DNA of 64,000 bases from Prosapia bicincta (lineage: Eukaryota > Arthropoda > Insecta > Hemiptera > Cercopidae): the NCBI GenBank assembly GCA_036971475.1, contig JBAIZL010000001.1, positions 285,931,925 to 285,995,924 on the forward strand. The letters are read 5' to 3'. The translations under genes were made by a program, and so were the position numbers. Of this stretch, positions 24,551 through 39,293 are shown in pieces. Positions within the stretch are counted from its first letter, which is position 1. The number at the start of each line of letters is the position of its first letter. Under the pieces are notes generated by a model. It made no database searches. It saw only the letters and a program-made list of their open reading frames with translations, and was not told where the DNA came from.

Positions 24551-26280
24551 AGAATAAATGTAGACTATATAGGCTATCATAAAAGATTACTGAACCTACA
24601 ATTCGAATATCGTCAGATAAATGTCCTAGGTTTTCTAGCGAATCCAAGGTTTCCTAGGTGTGACTAAATATTTCTACAGCTAGCATTGATATTGTTTTGT
24701 TACTTAGCCTATTTTATTTCCCTAAATTAAATATTTTTCTCAGATTAAAATCTTTTAAAGAGTTTTAAATATGTGCGTTTTATTTAGAGGTTGTAATAGC
24801 CAATTTTACTTCCTTGTGTCTTGTTGATTAATAGCCTGTTGTCAAGTCAGAGACAACCCCCGAAGAAGAGGATTAAGGCTGAAATCTGGATCCGGAATGC
24901 TAGAGAACTTATTTATTTAATAAATCTCTCTAAAACGAGAGAAATGAGAAGTAATTTTTAAAACAAATTGACATTCGTAATTACTTATAATTCCTTTGTA
25001 GTTTTAAAGGGCGTATGGAGTATAAATATTATCTCATACAAGGATAAAATAAGTCTAGGAAACAATGTAGGTAGACTATGCAATGCTAGCAACTTAACAA
25101 CTCTAAACTCCCGCAGAAAATATAGAAGGATTTCTGTTACATTACCTAAACCGCCACTCATATCAGAAGTATACCTTTTCTATATTTGGATAGTAAAAAG
25201 TGTCTCTCTCCATTACATCCTCTTATAAGAGGGGGAACTTCTTAGGGTTAAAAAAGCACAATATCCCATTGGTAATGTGAATGAGGGGGGAATTATTGAT
25301 TCGTCGCTTACCCGAAGAGATTTGTCTCTTACTGGCTAACCGTATGTTGAAGTGAACCATGGAACAGTAAAGGCTGTGCCTTTTAATATCAAAGAAAGTG
25401 TTGGAAGCGACATTTGTGCGAGAGGCACGGGGAATTTTATTTTGTCACTGCAAGAAATTGGTTTTAAACCTCACACAATAACCAGCGCGTTTCATCGCTT
25501 TGTAAAGGCTGGGGGGGAAACAAATGGCCTCATTGCTTTTGGACCGGCTTTAATTAGTGCGAGGTTATTCTAAGCGCGACTGTCGGAGAAGCTTATGTTA
25601 GCTTTTGTACATCATTGGTTATATTTATAAAATGCGCGCCTGTAGATTAATGTTTCACTCGACCAAGTCACATGTGTTCAACAATTATTTTCTCCACCAG
25701 AATTCTTACTTATTCTCCAAATTAAATAAAACGTACAGGGCCAAAAGTCGGCCAAACACCCTTTTGTGACATCATGAGAGAGAAAATGACAACGTTTTCT
25801 ATGAACATTCTCTAACAATCGCTATATGTTAACAAAAAACAAAATTCTTTTTTTTTGTTTTATGTCAGTTTTCCTTCTTAACATTTATCGTACTACAGTA
25901 ATTGTCTAGTTTTATAACACTCTGAGTAAAGTAAAACGTCATTACTGGAAATATTTACCGAAACAAATGAAAGGTTACAAACTTTAAAACGGGAAAGCAA
26001 AGTAATTTTTCAAAATAACTCTACAATAATGTGTATCTATATTGTGAAAAAAATATTTACATTACATAGAATAAGCTAATCCATTTTTATGAAGAGGTTC
26101 AAATGACCAATTTGAATTATCAAAATTTGTTTTTATCATAAAATATGTAGCCTAGTAAAGAATTTTCTTTAAAACTGTATCGCATTATTCAAAGTAAAAA
26201 TAATGGTTTAGTTTGAATATCTTTACAGGTCCTCAGATTGTATGCTTGTCCTGAGAGCCCTGGAGAGCTCATGCTCTCAA
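24549..26280. other. Mostly unique DNA with a GC-richer island at 25330-25640
   Basis: No gene identified. At 24865-24905, CCGAAGAAGAGG...GGCTGAAATCTGG vaguely recalls a decayed Penelope-like tail. The island at 25330-25640 has an open frame of 73 codons (25352-25573, plus) with no match I recognise. It has more balanced composition than its surroundings and could be an old exon, a retroelement scrap or conserved non-coding DNA. Confidence 0.4.
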
Positions 26281-26283
26281 GAT

Positions 26284-26403
26284 ATGTGTGTGTGTGTGTG
26301 TGTGTGTGTGTATCTGTGTGTGTGTGTGTGTGTGTATCTGTGTGTGTGTGTGTGTGTGTGTGTGTCTTTGTGTGTGTGTGTGTGTGTGTGCGTCTGTGTG
26401 TGT

Positions 26404-26470
<67 letters not shown>

Positions 26471-26515
26471 TGCGTCTGTGTGTGTGTGTGTGTGTGTGTG
26501 TGTTGTGTGTGTGTT
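26284..26515. repeat. Interrupted (TG)n
   Basis: About 230 bp of TG with periodic TATCTG, CTTTG and CGTCTG interruptions. All frames over it are artefacts. Confidence 0.97.
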
Positions 26516-27160
26516 TTCGCCCGCACGCGCTCTCGTGAGTATGTGTCTGTTTAAATACAGTATATTAGTATAAAACAGTATATTAGTCTACAAATATATT
26601 GTTTATTTATTAATATAAACACGAGTCAGAATATACGATTAAACTCTCAGGTTGGGTTAGTTAACTTTTAATTTTTGTAAATATGAAAAAGATTAAATTT
26701 CAATACCGACAGTTTTTAGTAAGTTTTGCCTTGATGTGACTTGCGAAGAGTGAGTTACTCCAGGAATTAACCCCTCTCTACAAGATACTACTCTCTTCCT
26801 GTTTGCTAACTACCTCAAACGGATCTGAATAGGTTCTGAGTGAATAAACCAATTAATGTACAAGGAATGGAGACAAAACTTTATTAACCTCATTCAGACA
26901 TCGTGCAATGATTGTTAGCTAAGCTTTAAAAGCATATGGCAAAGTGTTATTCGTATTAAACAGGAAATTCATAATCATTCCAAGGCCGAAAATCTTCTTC
27001 TTCTTACGTCAGAAAGAAATTAATAATCACTCTACCTTGAAATGCCTCAAATATTAATATGACTCAATAACTATAATGATTCATTTTAATTAATATAATT
27101 TCTATGTGATAAAATATACACTTTAGGCCCACTACAACGAAACATATATTAATAAAAACA
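26516..27160. other. AT-rich unique sequence
   Basis: No gene or repeat recognised. Confidence 0.45.
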
Positions 27161-27193
27161 CAGACACAGACACACACACACACACACACACAC

Positions 27194-27254
<61 letters not shown>
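27161..27254. repeat. (CA)n(TA)n microsatellite
   Basis: CA run followed by about 57 bp of TA. Just downstream CCAAGTGACAAATA occurs twice (27255 and 27296). Confidence 0.96.
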
Positions 27255-27256
<2 letters not shown>

Positions 27257-27371
27257 CAAGTGACAAATATAAAACAAAACACATATAAAATGTCACCAAG
27301 TGACAAATACAAAGCAAAACCCAGATCTCTTTCCTTTATGCACTTTATTTTATGTTAAGTTTAAGTTGTTA

Positions 27372-27605
27372 TATTACACTCGATACAGAACCAACATTAC
27401 GTTTAATGGTTCGGTGTGAACGTGTTATCGACATGTAAAGAATCGACGAGTGTGATGTGTTGTTACGTGCATTGGAAGCTCCAACCCTATCTAGGTCACC
27501 CTGCATCATTCAAATTGCAACTCTCAAGGGTTACAGACGTAACGGCGAATAATATTTTTTGTTGTTACGATAGGGTAATAGTAAAGTAAAACTGTTCACT
27601 CGCAC
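27372..27605. repeat. Dispersed repeat family C, copy 1
   Basis: Shares long blocks with 30192-30425: CACTCGAT, AATGGTTCG, GAACGTGTTATCGACATG, AAGAAT and CTATCTAGG, in the same order and orientation, 2.8 kb apart. It contains no ORF and no recognisable termini. Confidence 0.7.
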
Positions 27606-30191
27606 TAATTGTTAATATATTGGGGCTAAACGCTTATTGCTTTTAAGGAAAATCGTCGGGGAGTGTTGTGTTGTGGCTTCAAAATGATCTGACGAAAAGA
27701 TAAATTTCAATATGTAACTATGTTTTTATTTCAATTCTGTGTACCCAAGTGGTTTATATTTTGTTTACAAATTGTTTTAGAATATCTACGTCTGAAGGAC
27801 ATAGTACTTCCAAATAGTACTGTGTACAAGTATTGTACTGTGCAAGAATATATAATGCGAGTTGAGTACATATTTATCGGTTATTTTAAAATAGGTATTA
27901 CAAAACTTTTCACAAAGATATTGAAATATTTTTTGTATATTACCGCAAACCTCGATAAAGTAAACAAGTTAATAATTTTAGTGGTTGCCGCGGGAGACCA
28001 GCACACTGCAGCGAACCGAATATAAACAGCTGATTGCCCAAACAAGAGTTTTTCTGTCCTTTTTTAACATTGAAAGAATCAAGGTACGAAGAGTAGTAGT
28101 CGTATAGCGAGAGTCCCACAAAGAGGTTTCTTGAAGGTTTAGCTGGTGACCGCGGTTACGATTTCCGATCGGTATACACCTTCACAAGGAAACCAGTGTA
28201 ATAGAATAATATTTTAAATCTATTACTGTATATACAAATTGTAAGTCCGCACACCGTCCACAGCCCAAGAAAGATTACTTGTTGATATTCCTTTTAAAGG
28301 GGGAGGGGTATTCTAAATTTTATTTTGGATAGTAATAATCTCCTATTTAATATTCCTACGACGGTATGTGTCAGTATATAATAAAAACTATATCTTCCCT
28401 GTGCACGTATTAATATTATTATAAATATATGACATCCAAGTTCTGCATTTAAGTTGCTCAGCTGTTTCTAGAGGCAGACTGAGTTTTTAATTTTCTTACC
28501 TTTTTGTCTCGGTGTAACGAAGACAGTAACGCATGGCTGAATTATCCGCTTGTTTTTAAATTTAGCACAGTTGTTACTTATATTTAGATATTGTAAGGGT
28601 TGAATAAGTTACATAAATAAATAGTATATATATGTATTATTTCGAGGCACAAACTCCTTAATAACAGTCAAAGTGATGAACCATTTATTTTCCGACAGTA
28701 AATTAAATATGAGTACATTAAAACAATAACAGTTCATATTATTATTAAAACATTATTTATTGACAGAAAATGTTTAATAAATAATTCATAGATGACATTC
28801 GAAAAGTGAATATTTCAGATATTTTGTAAAACAAATAAATATAAAGCAAGTAATCAATTTTTGTTTAAAGTCAATTCCTACTAAGGTCAACAAAGACAAA
28901 TTTTATTGTGTTTCTGTTTTATATGTGTATACATGTATATACATGTTAATTGTAATTTTTATAAAAAGCAACTAAAATAGAATTGTTTTGTAGACCTAAG
29001 GAATTGACGTGTTATTATTTTTTTATTACTTGCTTTTATATTATATGGCAATTATCTACAGTTATTTCTGCTTCGTTAGCCTTTGTTGAGATTCCAGGCT
29101 TGTTAACTTTCCAGCAGATTGACGTTATCAGATAATAAAGACATTAGTACAACAATTTACTCGTAGTTTGATTTGACACGGATGTATAACAGAATCGGTC
29201 ACACTATCAATATATGCTCAAAAAGAGCATTAAAAGTAATTAATCAATGGACAAACTTCAAAGAAAAATCCACATTCTTCCATTTCGTACAATTCGAGTT
29301 TACGCTATCCGTTCGGATCATGAAGGCGCTGCTATTACTCGATTAGTTGGAGCTACTTGTTGCACTATTTAAATTTCATTCTCTCCCACAAAGGCAATTT
29401 GTCTGCCTCTCTGACTAATAAAGTCACTAAGCATCAATTATAGACGAAAGACGTATGCACATGGCGGTTACCTTAGCTAAACAATGACCTTAGCTCTAAC
29501 TACGGGTAATTATTCTTCCTGCAGCAAAGTCGTGCACAGATCTACTATCTTGAAACGCTTACCTGTCAAACGGAGTTATCCTTTGGTGTATTAACATTGC
29601 TGAAAACATCAATTTATTTTGAAAATAGATTTATGTTAAAAATGACAATCTAAAAATGAATTATGATTAAGTTAAATTGATTATCCACCATTGTACAAGA
29701 AAATTAAATTAAATATTTAAAAGATATTAAATTTATATGCAAGAATATATTTAAAAATAATAGCTGGACATTTTTCATTAATTTAATATACTTGTGCTAT
29801 TTATTTCAAAAACAGTTTTACGTTAAAAATGGCCATTTTCCTGTTAATATATATATATATATATATATAGGAATGTATTTTAGCTTCATTTCAAAAGGCA
29901 TTCAGAAAGGACATTTTGTATAGGAAAGCTATGGGAAAATAGCTTAATTCTCTTTAATTACTATTTAGATATAAATTTAAAGAAAATATTTAATGGCTAA
30001 TTCCTGTTATATAATAATTGACAATTGAGCAGTTTAATTTATCGATTTTCATATGCTAACATAACTACTTTGAGTCTACTACAACGATTTATAAAGGAAG
30101 TAAATAAATTATTACTAAAAGAAACATGTTAATTGTCACTCTCACTTCAGGCGACTAATCCTGTTTATCTTTGCTCTATGAAAGCATAAGT
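27606..30191. other. Unique AT-rich DNA with a complex island at 29080-29560
   Basis: No gene recognised. A plus-strand 101-codon frame (27720-28025) has AT-driven composition and no recognisable domain. 29080-29560 is markedly more complex than its surroundings and contains GATA-type (TTATCAGATAA) and homeodomain-type (TAATTAATC) sites, so it could be regulatory. A short (TA)n lies at 29849-29869. Confidence 0.4.
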
Positions 30192-30425
30192 TAGTTCACT
30201 CGATCCGGAACGAACATTACTTTTAATGGTTCGTTGAGAACGTGTTATCGACATGTGAAGAATTGACAAGTGTGATGCGTTGTTACGTTGAAAGTTCCTA
30301 CTCTATCTAGGACAACCTACATCTATCAATTTGCCAATTTTAAAAGGGTTTATAAATGTAACTGTGTATAAAATTGTCTGTTGTTATGAAGCGACAATGG
30401 CATGAATGAAACTAAACTAACCCAT
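30192..30425. repeat. Dispersed repeat family C, copy 2
   Basis: Second copy of the 27372-27605 family, more diverged at its right end. Confidence 0.7.
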
Positions 30426-30689
30426 TCACAATTTTTATACCGTTACCATCTTACGTTTTTTTTTTTAAATATAATTTAACATTAATCAATTGTTATGTGA
30501 TGCTCAGTCATTCTAACTAACATTGTAAAGAAAAGGACGAAAATTATAAATATAAAAAATTTGTGAATCTAAAAGAGGTATTTTAATACTGTTGGGATTA
30601 TTTTAAATGATCAGGAAAGAAATAGATTGATAAAGGTTGTGGACAAAAGATAAGGGGTTTAAACCCTTCTTACACTATTGTCAAGAAAT

Positions 30690-32160
30690 GTAAATAAAAA
30701 TGTCAATGATTGTGAATACATATGACTGGGATTGTAAATACAAATGATAAGGCTGTGAAAAAAATCACAAGGATTGTAAATACAAGTCAATATTTGGGAC
30801 TATAATGTAAAGGTTTATAATTGACCAGGATTGTGAGTATAAATAACAATTTATGATTATGAATAGATGTGACCGGATTGTAAACACAGATGATAAGGGT
30901 TGTGAATAATAATGAAGAGGATAGTATATACAAATTACAAGAATAGTGAACGCGAATGAGAAGGATTGCGAATATCAATGACAATGACTGTGAATACAAA
31001 TGGTAAGGGTTGTGAATATAAATACCACAGATTTTTAGTACAAATAAACAGGGTTGAAAATATAAGGTGAAGGCCTGGGTATATAAAAGTGTAGGATATA
31101 AATTCAAATGACAATGAATTATGAAGATTAATGTAAAGGATTATGAACACTAATGACAAAGATGGCAAATACAAATTGCAAGGATTTTTATTTGTATTGT
31201 AAATATGTTATTAGAAATGACAAGGATTGCTATTTGTATTGTAAATGTGTTAATAGAAATGACAAGAATTGTGAATACAAATGACAAGGATTGCTATTTG
31301 TATGGTAAATGAGTTTTTAGAAATGACAAGGAGTGCTACATGCATTGTAAATGTGTTGATAGAAATGACAAGGATTGTGAATACAAATGACAAGGATTGC
31401 TATTTGTATGGTAAATGAGTTTTTAGAAATGACAAGGAGTGCTACATGTATTGTAAATGTGTTGATAGAAATGACAAGGATTGTGAATACAAATGACAAG
31501 GATTGCTATTTGTATGGTAAATGAGTTTTTAGAAATGACAAGGAGTGCTACATGTATTGTAAATGTGTTGATAGAAATGACAAGGATTGTGAATACAAAT
31601 GACAAGGATTGCTATTTGTATGGTAAATGAGTTTTTAGAAATGACAAGGAGTGCTACATGTATTGTAAATGTGTTGATAGAAATGACAAGGATTGTAAAT
31701 ACAAATGACAAGGATTGCTATTTGTATGGTAAATGAGTTTTTAGAAATGACAAGGCGTGCTACATGTATTGTAAATGTGTTGATAGAAATGACAAGGATT
31801 GTGAATACAAATGACAAGGATTGCTATTTGTATGGTAAATGAGTTTTTAGAAATGACAAGGAGTGCTACATGTATTGTAAATGTGTTGATAGAAATGACA
31901 AGGATTGTGAATACAAATGACAAGGATTGCTATTTGTATGGTAAATGAGTTTTTAGAAATGACAAGGAGTGCTACATGTATTGTAAATGTGTTGATAGAA
32001 ATGACAAGGATTGTGAATACAAATGACAAGGATTGCTATTTATATTGTAAATGTGTTAATAGAAATGACAAGGATTGTGAATACAAATGACAAAGATTGT
32101 TATTTGTATTGCAAATGTGTTAATAGAAATGACAAGGATTGCGAATACAAATGACAATGA
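30690..32160. repeat. 22-bp minisatellite with a 106-bp higher-order core
   Basis: The left part (30690-31180) has diverged 22-24 bp monomers of the type GATTGTGAATACAAATGACA. From about 31270 to 32040 an exact 106-bp unit repeats about seven times. It is made of one 22-bp monomer and two 42-bp extended monomers (AAATGACAAGGATTGC... and AAATGACAAGGAGTGC...). The right end decays again. Identical 60-codon minus-strand frames recur every 106 bp and are repeat translation. Confidence 0.95.
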
Positions 32161-32436
32161 TCACAGAATTTTAACGATCATTTTATTCAACGACTTATAT
32201 TATCCCAGTTCTGAACAATTCTGCTGTCATTTTGTAAACCCCAAATCTTAGATTGTATAAGTAGTGTATCTTATCCATGAGTAGGGTCTTCTCTTTGATT
32301 TTCACTTAACTCTAATTTTCGGTTGTAATAAGTTGAACTTGTCAAAACCTATGTCATGATCGCATAATGTAACCAAGTACTCAGACCTCCTTCCTTTTAC
32401 GATTTCTATAATATCTTACTCAACACTAAAAGTAAG

Positions 32437-32512
32437 CGATTGTCAGACTCATGGCCAGCCCAAGCTATTTCAACATTCCTCTGTACAACCACATTTCGAA
32501 CACTTGCAATAT
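32437..32512 (-). pseudogene. LINE reverse transcriptase C-terminal fragment
   Basis: Minus-strand translation contains QVFEMWLYRGMLK, which matches the LEAFEMW-YRRMLK motif near the C-terminal end of many animal non-LTR retrotransposon ORF2 proteins. It is followed by a stop and LGLAMSLTI. The usual upstream region is replaced by the 21-bp minisatellite, so this is a small relic. The same motif occurs on the plus strand at 61.3 kb. Confidence 0.55.
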
Positions 32513-32771
32513 CTTCATACATCCTTCATAAAGCTTCATACAGTCTTCATAAAGCTTCCTACAGCCTTCATAAAGGTTCATACAGCCTTCATAAAGCTTC
32601 ATACAGCCTTCATAAAGCTTCATACTGCCTTCATAAAGCTTTATACAGCCTTCATAAAGCTTCATACTGCCTTCATAAAGCTTTATACAGCCTTCATAAA
32701 GCTTCATACAGCCTTCATAAAGCCTTCATAAAGCTTCATACAGCCTTCATAAAGCATCATACAGCCTTCAG
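32513..32771. repeat. 21-bp minisatellite array
   Basis: About twelve units of 21 bp, AGCTTCATACAGCCTTCATA plus A, with TTTAT/TTCAT and CAGCC/CTGCC variants that partly alternate, giving a local 42-bp period. Both strands stay open (KLYEGCM on minus) because 21 is a multiple of three. Confidence 0.93.
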
Positions 32772-33439
32772 TTGCCCTTTTGTATATTCTACTCATTATA
32801 GTAATACTGTAAAAATATACACCGTCAGATTTTAGTTTTAGTTCTCCTTCTCTGTATGAAACTTTATTTTTACTAAGTAACCCCACGGTTTATTTATTGT
32901 ACTGTTGAAGTATTTAAAGGGGGCAAGCATTAAGTTAAGGGTACAAAACTCCCTGTTAAACGATATTCCTATTCTATATCAGAAAAATTGCTGGAGTTAT
33001 TATAAGATTAAAAAGGATCACTTTGGTTCCGGGCTATGTGAGTAGGGACATATATCGACTGGTGTCGAAGGAGGTCAGCAACAGGTTCCTATTCATGTAC
33101 TTGAAGTACAGTAAACATAATATTTTCTTAAATCTTTTACTCCCTACTCTCCCTACTCTTAGATATTTACTCCCTACTCTCATTTTGGTCCCTAATATCC
33201 CTATTATTTTCATGTGGTCTACTAATATATGAACTCATACAGAAATTTCTTCTCACAGAACTATACTCCTTAGTACGTTTAGTATGTAATAAAAAAGGAT
33301 ATAGAAGTATTATTGGAAACAATGTTAAAGAACAACTTATATTAAATGACATTTTAAAGTAAATTCATTATAGTTGTACTTGAAAAAAATTGAATCTTGA
33401 TTTAGATTACGTGAATAAATCATAGAAACAAGCTAATTA

Positions 33440-33840
33440 AATTTAACAACGAATGTTTTTCAACAATTGTAAATATTTATGCCAATATTCAGTTAATATC
33501 ACAATATTCAACATTATTCATTTCAATACTATCACAATATATAATAACATAATTTATGTCAATATTAACTCATTATGTAGTAAAATATAAGACAATAATA
33601 ACACTAGTTTTAATAATTTAAATATTGTTTAAAAAAATAATATTAACAGTATTTCATTACCTAATTTATGTGAATATTAACCCAATACAGAATAACATAA
33701 TTCATGACTATATAACATAATATATACAATACCATATTTTTGGTAATATTAACACAATAATACATTTGTATTACATAATGTATTTACGTTATATTAACAC
33801 ACTATTCGTTCTATGACATTTTCATAATATTTAAAATGTT
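33440..33840. repeat. Diffuse AT-rich tandem region
   Basis: Loose recurrence of ATAACATAATTTATG and CAATATTAACACAATA every 40-60 bp suggests an old, decayed minisatellite. Confidence 0.5.
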
Positions 33841-35140
33841 GCAATCTCTTCTTATATTACACTTTTTGTAGTTGTAACCTAAAAAATGGTTGTATATTAG
33901 TTTAGTATTAAACCTTAAATATTAATTGGGTATAAAATCACTATAATCTTTTTGTTTATGACAACCTTTTGTCAACAGAATCTACGCATAGGTCATCTTA
34001 AGAAATTGTTTTGGAAGCCTGACAAGCAACCCTTCAAAGCTAAACATATTCATAAAGGTATTAACGTGAATTGGATCCAGCTAAAATCTTAAATATTGTT
34101 TGTTAATTAGACTAATGTCTTTCCAAAAGATATTCAAGGAAAGAGAATTAGGGGAGAGATAAACAAAATTGTTCAAGGAAAGAGAAAAATAGGGTTGGCT
34201 ATGTATCAATAGCGGTACCATGATCCACCCTAAAATCAGTTTAAAAGAAAATATAGCAGTATGTCAATTGCTGTAATATATTCCTCTAAGGTAATATATA
34301 CTGCCTAACCATCAATATGATGTAATACATTTCTATTTAATATTTTTTAACATTACTAAACCTGTTAACGATAAAATCTTAGGCAAACATGAGTTCGTCC
34401 CAAGAATCGATTTGATGATCAATTAGGATGTTTTTCTTAACCTAAAACGTCAACGGCTCTAGTTTTCAGATAAACAAACCACCAACCCCAATATATTACT
34501 CGGGCCTTTACTTAGGTAATACTCTGTATACAGTAACCGCACGGGGTTCACACGAGTCATGTTACCACAGAAATGTAACCCTCTCCATTGCCAACCGCAG
34601 GCCTTTGAAACCAAAACTTCCCGTTTGTTATTTTATCAGTGCAATTAGTTTAGCTTTCTGTTTCTGACGTTTCTCTTCGGGATGAAATTTCGTTGTTTTG
34701 ATCTATGTTGACAGTTAGTTTGTGTTATCATAATAACAGAATTAGATTAGGGGTTTATGGTATTCATTGGGGTAAATTATATTTCCATCTGAGATCTACC
34801 TTCCATTATCTTACATTATGTATTGTTCCTAAAATAAATATTTTATTATTGAGGAAATATTTATTCCTTGTACAAAACTCTAACGGACAGCGATTTGGTT
34901 TCACAAAATATTTAACACATATCATGAATCATATTTAAAAAACTAAGAAGCCTAAAACAAAAATAATTTTGTGTTCAATTAATTGACGGGAGGAAAAAAT
35001 TCGAACTTTCTTTAATTTTCTGTGGAAGTTTTAGAATTATAAGTCTACGAAAAACCCCTTTAAAATATTTTTTGTAGTCATTGATGGAAAAATTATTTGA
35101 TACATTGCTTCCTACCATAGAATACGTTACGTTAATAATT
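33841..35140. other. AT-rich unique sequence
   Basis: No gene recognised. A plus-strand 77-codon frame (34705-34938) shows no domain. Confidence 0.45.
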
Positions 35141-35144
35141 AGGC

Positions 35145-36734
<1,590 letters not shown>

Positions 36735-37318
36735 AATGTGGTTTTCCAAAAATGCGATGATAATATTTGTATTTTGAAGCTGAAAGTTTTATTTAAAATA
36801 ATTTATATATAAACATAAATATAAAACCTAAATTAGGTCGATATGTCTTTATTTGTTTTGTATTTCCATTCCCAAGCTAAATGATATTAAAACGAAATTT
36901 TCTATCTTGATCAAAGTAAGAAAGGAGAAAAATGAATATAAATAATTTGACTATCTTTCTGATAAATAGGTCTTATTTCTGATGATGAAGAAGAATACAA
37001 TTAGACTCAATTCGTCGGCCGAGGAAACTCAAAAATGAGTGTGGTTTTCCAAAAACGCGATGATAACATTTGTATTTTGAAGCTGAAAGTTTTATTTAAA
37101 ATAATTTATTTATAAACAAAAATATAAAACCTAAATTAGGTCGATCTGTACTAAACTTGTTAAAATCTGTTAAAACGAAATCCTTTATCTTGCTCAAAGT
37201 AAGAAAGGAGAAAAATGAATATAAATAATTTGACTACCTTTCTGATAAATAGGTCGTATTTCTGATGATGAAGAGGAATACAATTAGACTCAATTCCTCG
37301 GCCGAGGATAGTAATGAG
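36735..37318. repeat. Tandem duplication of an approximately 300-bp segment
   Basis: GTGGTTTTCCAAAAA...GCGATGATAA begins both copies (about 36737 and 37040, period about 303 bp), and CAATTAGACTCAATTC...TCGGCCGAGGA ends both. The second copy lacks part of the middle. Each contains CTGATGATGAAGAAGAATA near its end, but no stem II or correctly placed GAAA follows. Confidence 0.85.
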
Positions 37319-37370
37319 TTTGTGTTTGATACGAAACTAGCAGCATAAAAGATAAAAAAGATTTAATATT

Positions 37371-37470
37371 ACACACTCACACACACACAATCACACATAC
37401 ACTCATACAAATATATATATATATATATAATATTACACACTCACACACACACAATCACACATACACTCAC

Positions 37471-37527
<57 letters not shown>
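37371..37527. repeat. Duplicated CA/TA compound microsatellite
   Basis: A 61-bp block (ATTACACACTCACACACA...CAAATATATATA) occurs twice in tandem and ends in a longer TA run. Confidence 0.93.
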
Positions 37528-37530
<3 letters not shown>

Positions 37531-37864
37531 AAAAATATTAACATGATTGTTTTATTACAATAAAATGTTACATTATTTGAGAAGTATAAAATGTTAAGCT
37601 TTGTAACGAACACCTTCTCGCACTCCAAAATTCCCAAAATTCACCATTACTAGAAAAAGCATCATTGTTCAAAAAAAATCATAATACCAAAGGATCATGC
37701 ATTTTCAATAGTTCTATCTATTTCCACCTACCCTTCCTTATATTTTCCTTGTAATTTTTCTTTTAGTTGTCTATTCACTAGTCAACTATGGTGTTGGATT
37801 AATATTTTGGATTATTACTATTTATTCGCTTCCTTATTTTAAATTTCTTTTGTTGGCACACACA

Positions 37865-38560
37865 CTCGTATTTATTTTGTACAAATTTTCAGTAGTTCAT
37901 AAAATATGTTTTTATTCATCCAATCAAGTTCAAATACATTTCGTTTAACCTATAGTGGATAACAATTGATGTTAATACAGGTTTATCAAATATTTATTTA
38001 ATAAGTTAATTATAAAAATTTGGGGTGTCTAGGTCGGTTTCGAACTATGTATCTTCATGTTCGAAGTCTAGCTCTTCTTAAACATGAATATGAATTTTTT
38101 CCCATCTGGTTGCCGTCGAAACCTCCATTGTACAATGCACAACCTAAAATTGTTGCCATGATTACTACACAATATCATAAATAATGCTCTAGAAATAAAA
38201 ATGAATAAAAAAGAACTGGATAAACGGTATCGAATCTCACTTCACATAACGGACAATGCAGAAGGAAGCAAAACGTAAGCACAACACAATGCAAGCGACG
38301 AAAAAAAGAAAGCATATAAATTGTAACAACCAAAAATAATAGTCCAAGACCGTACATAGAAACGAAAATTGAAAATTGCAAGGAAGATAATTTCTATTTT
38401 CGCACTTAACATTGTTATTCTGACATATGTATATTCATATTTATATTTATTGTAGTTATAAAATAAAAAGAAACTAAAATAAAATCTTTCTTTGTTGATT
38501 AAAGTAGGGATTGACCTAAACATTTTTTTATATTACAGTACTTGGTTTTTTAGAAGATAG
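37865..38560 (-). repeat. Dispersed repeat family A, copy 2
   Basis: Collinear with 5195-5900 (AAATTTTCAG, GTTCAAATACATTT, GACAATTGATGTT, CTAGGTCGG, CGGACAATGC, AATAATAGTCCAA, TTGTTATTCTGACATATGTA). Minus-strand B-box-like GTTCGAAACC lies near 38035-38050. Outer end: TAGGGATTGACCTAAACATT. Confidence 0.65.
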
Positions 38561-39117
38561 CTTAGCGGTATTCTTCAGGCAGCACCAGTTATATTGCACT
38601 ATGGTTTGCAGTTGAAAAACATCTTGTGGTAAAATAAACAGTAAAATTGATTGTTAGTTGTAATTTTTTAAACAGTTTAATTTTCACATATTAAAGTATA
38701 TGTAAAAATGGGTATTAAAAGAGCTTTAAAATTTACATGTAGGCTATTGAATTGAGTAAATTAATTAAGTTATGGGAATCTTTATAAAGGGTTTTTAAAA
38801 GTCTCAGAAACATAAAATATTGGGAAAGAGTAAAACGTTTCGAGTGTCAGATGAATGCTGCAGACGACATATTCAGATGCGACAAAACAAAATACGGTGA
38901 CAATAATGCCCGGGAAACAAAGGCGCGCAATTACTTTGGAGGGAAGACAGCTTTTTTCTTTTTATACAGCTTCTGCTGAGAAAATCTCCTTTCGGTTCTT
39001 ACTTTGTGCAAGATAAAGGATTCCGTTTTAATATTATTTGGCTTGGGAGTGGAAATACAAAACAAATAAAGACAGATCGACCTGATTTAGGATTTCCAAT
39101 TACAAACAAACAAACCA
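38561..39117. other. Unique DNA with a small GC-richer block
   Basis: No gene. 38825-38950 is more complex (contains GGCGCGCAATTACTTTGGAG) but has no frame. Confidence 0.4.
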
Positions 39118-39135
39118 ACACACACACAAACGCAT

Positions 39136-39181
<46 letters not shown>

Positions 39182-39234
39182 ACAAACACACACACACACA
39201 CACACACATATATACTTTTGTTATACTGCAAGTA

Positions 39235-39293
<59 letters not shown>

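Noticed and set aside
25352..25573. Protein-coding gene of 73 residues
   Set aside because: No domain, no splice or start context, and no second supporting exon; kept only as a composition island.
31317..32029. Six identical 60-codon minus-strand frames
   Set aside because: Spaced exactly 106 bp apart; satellite translation.
36975..37030. CTGATGATGAAGAAGAATA...GAGGAAAC as another hammerhead
   Set aside because: The box is perfect but no stem II pairs between it and GAAA, and the second copy has GAGGATAG instead of GAAA.
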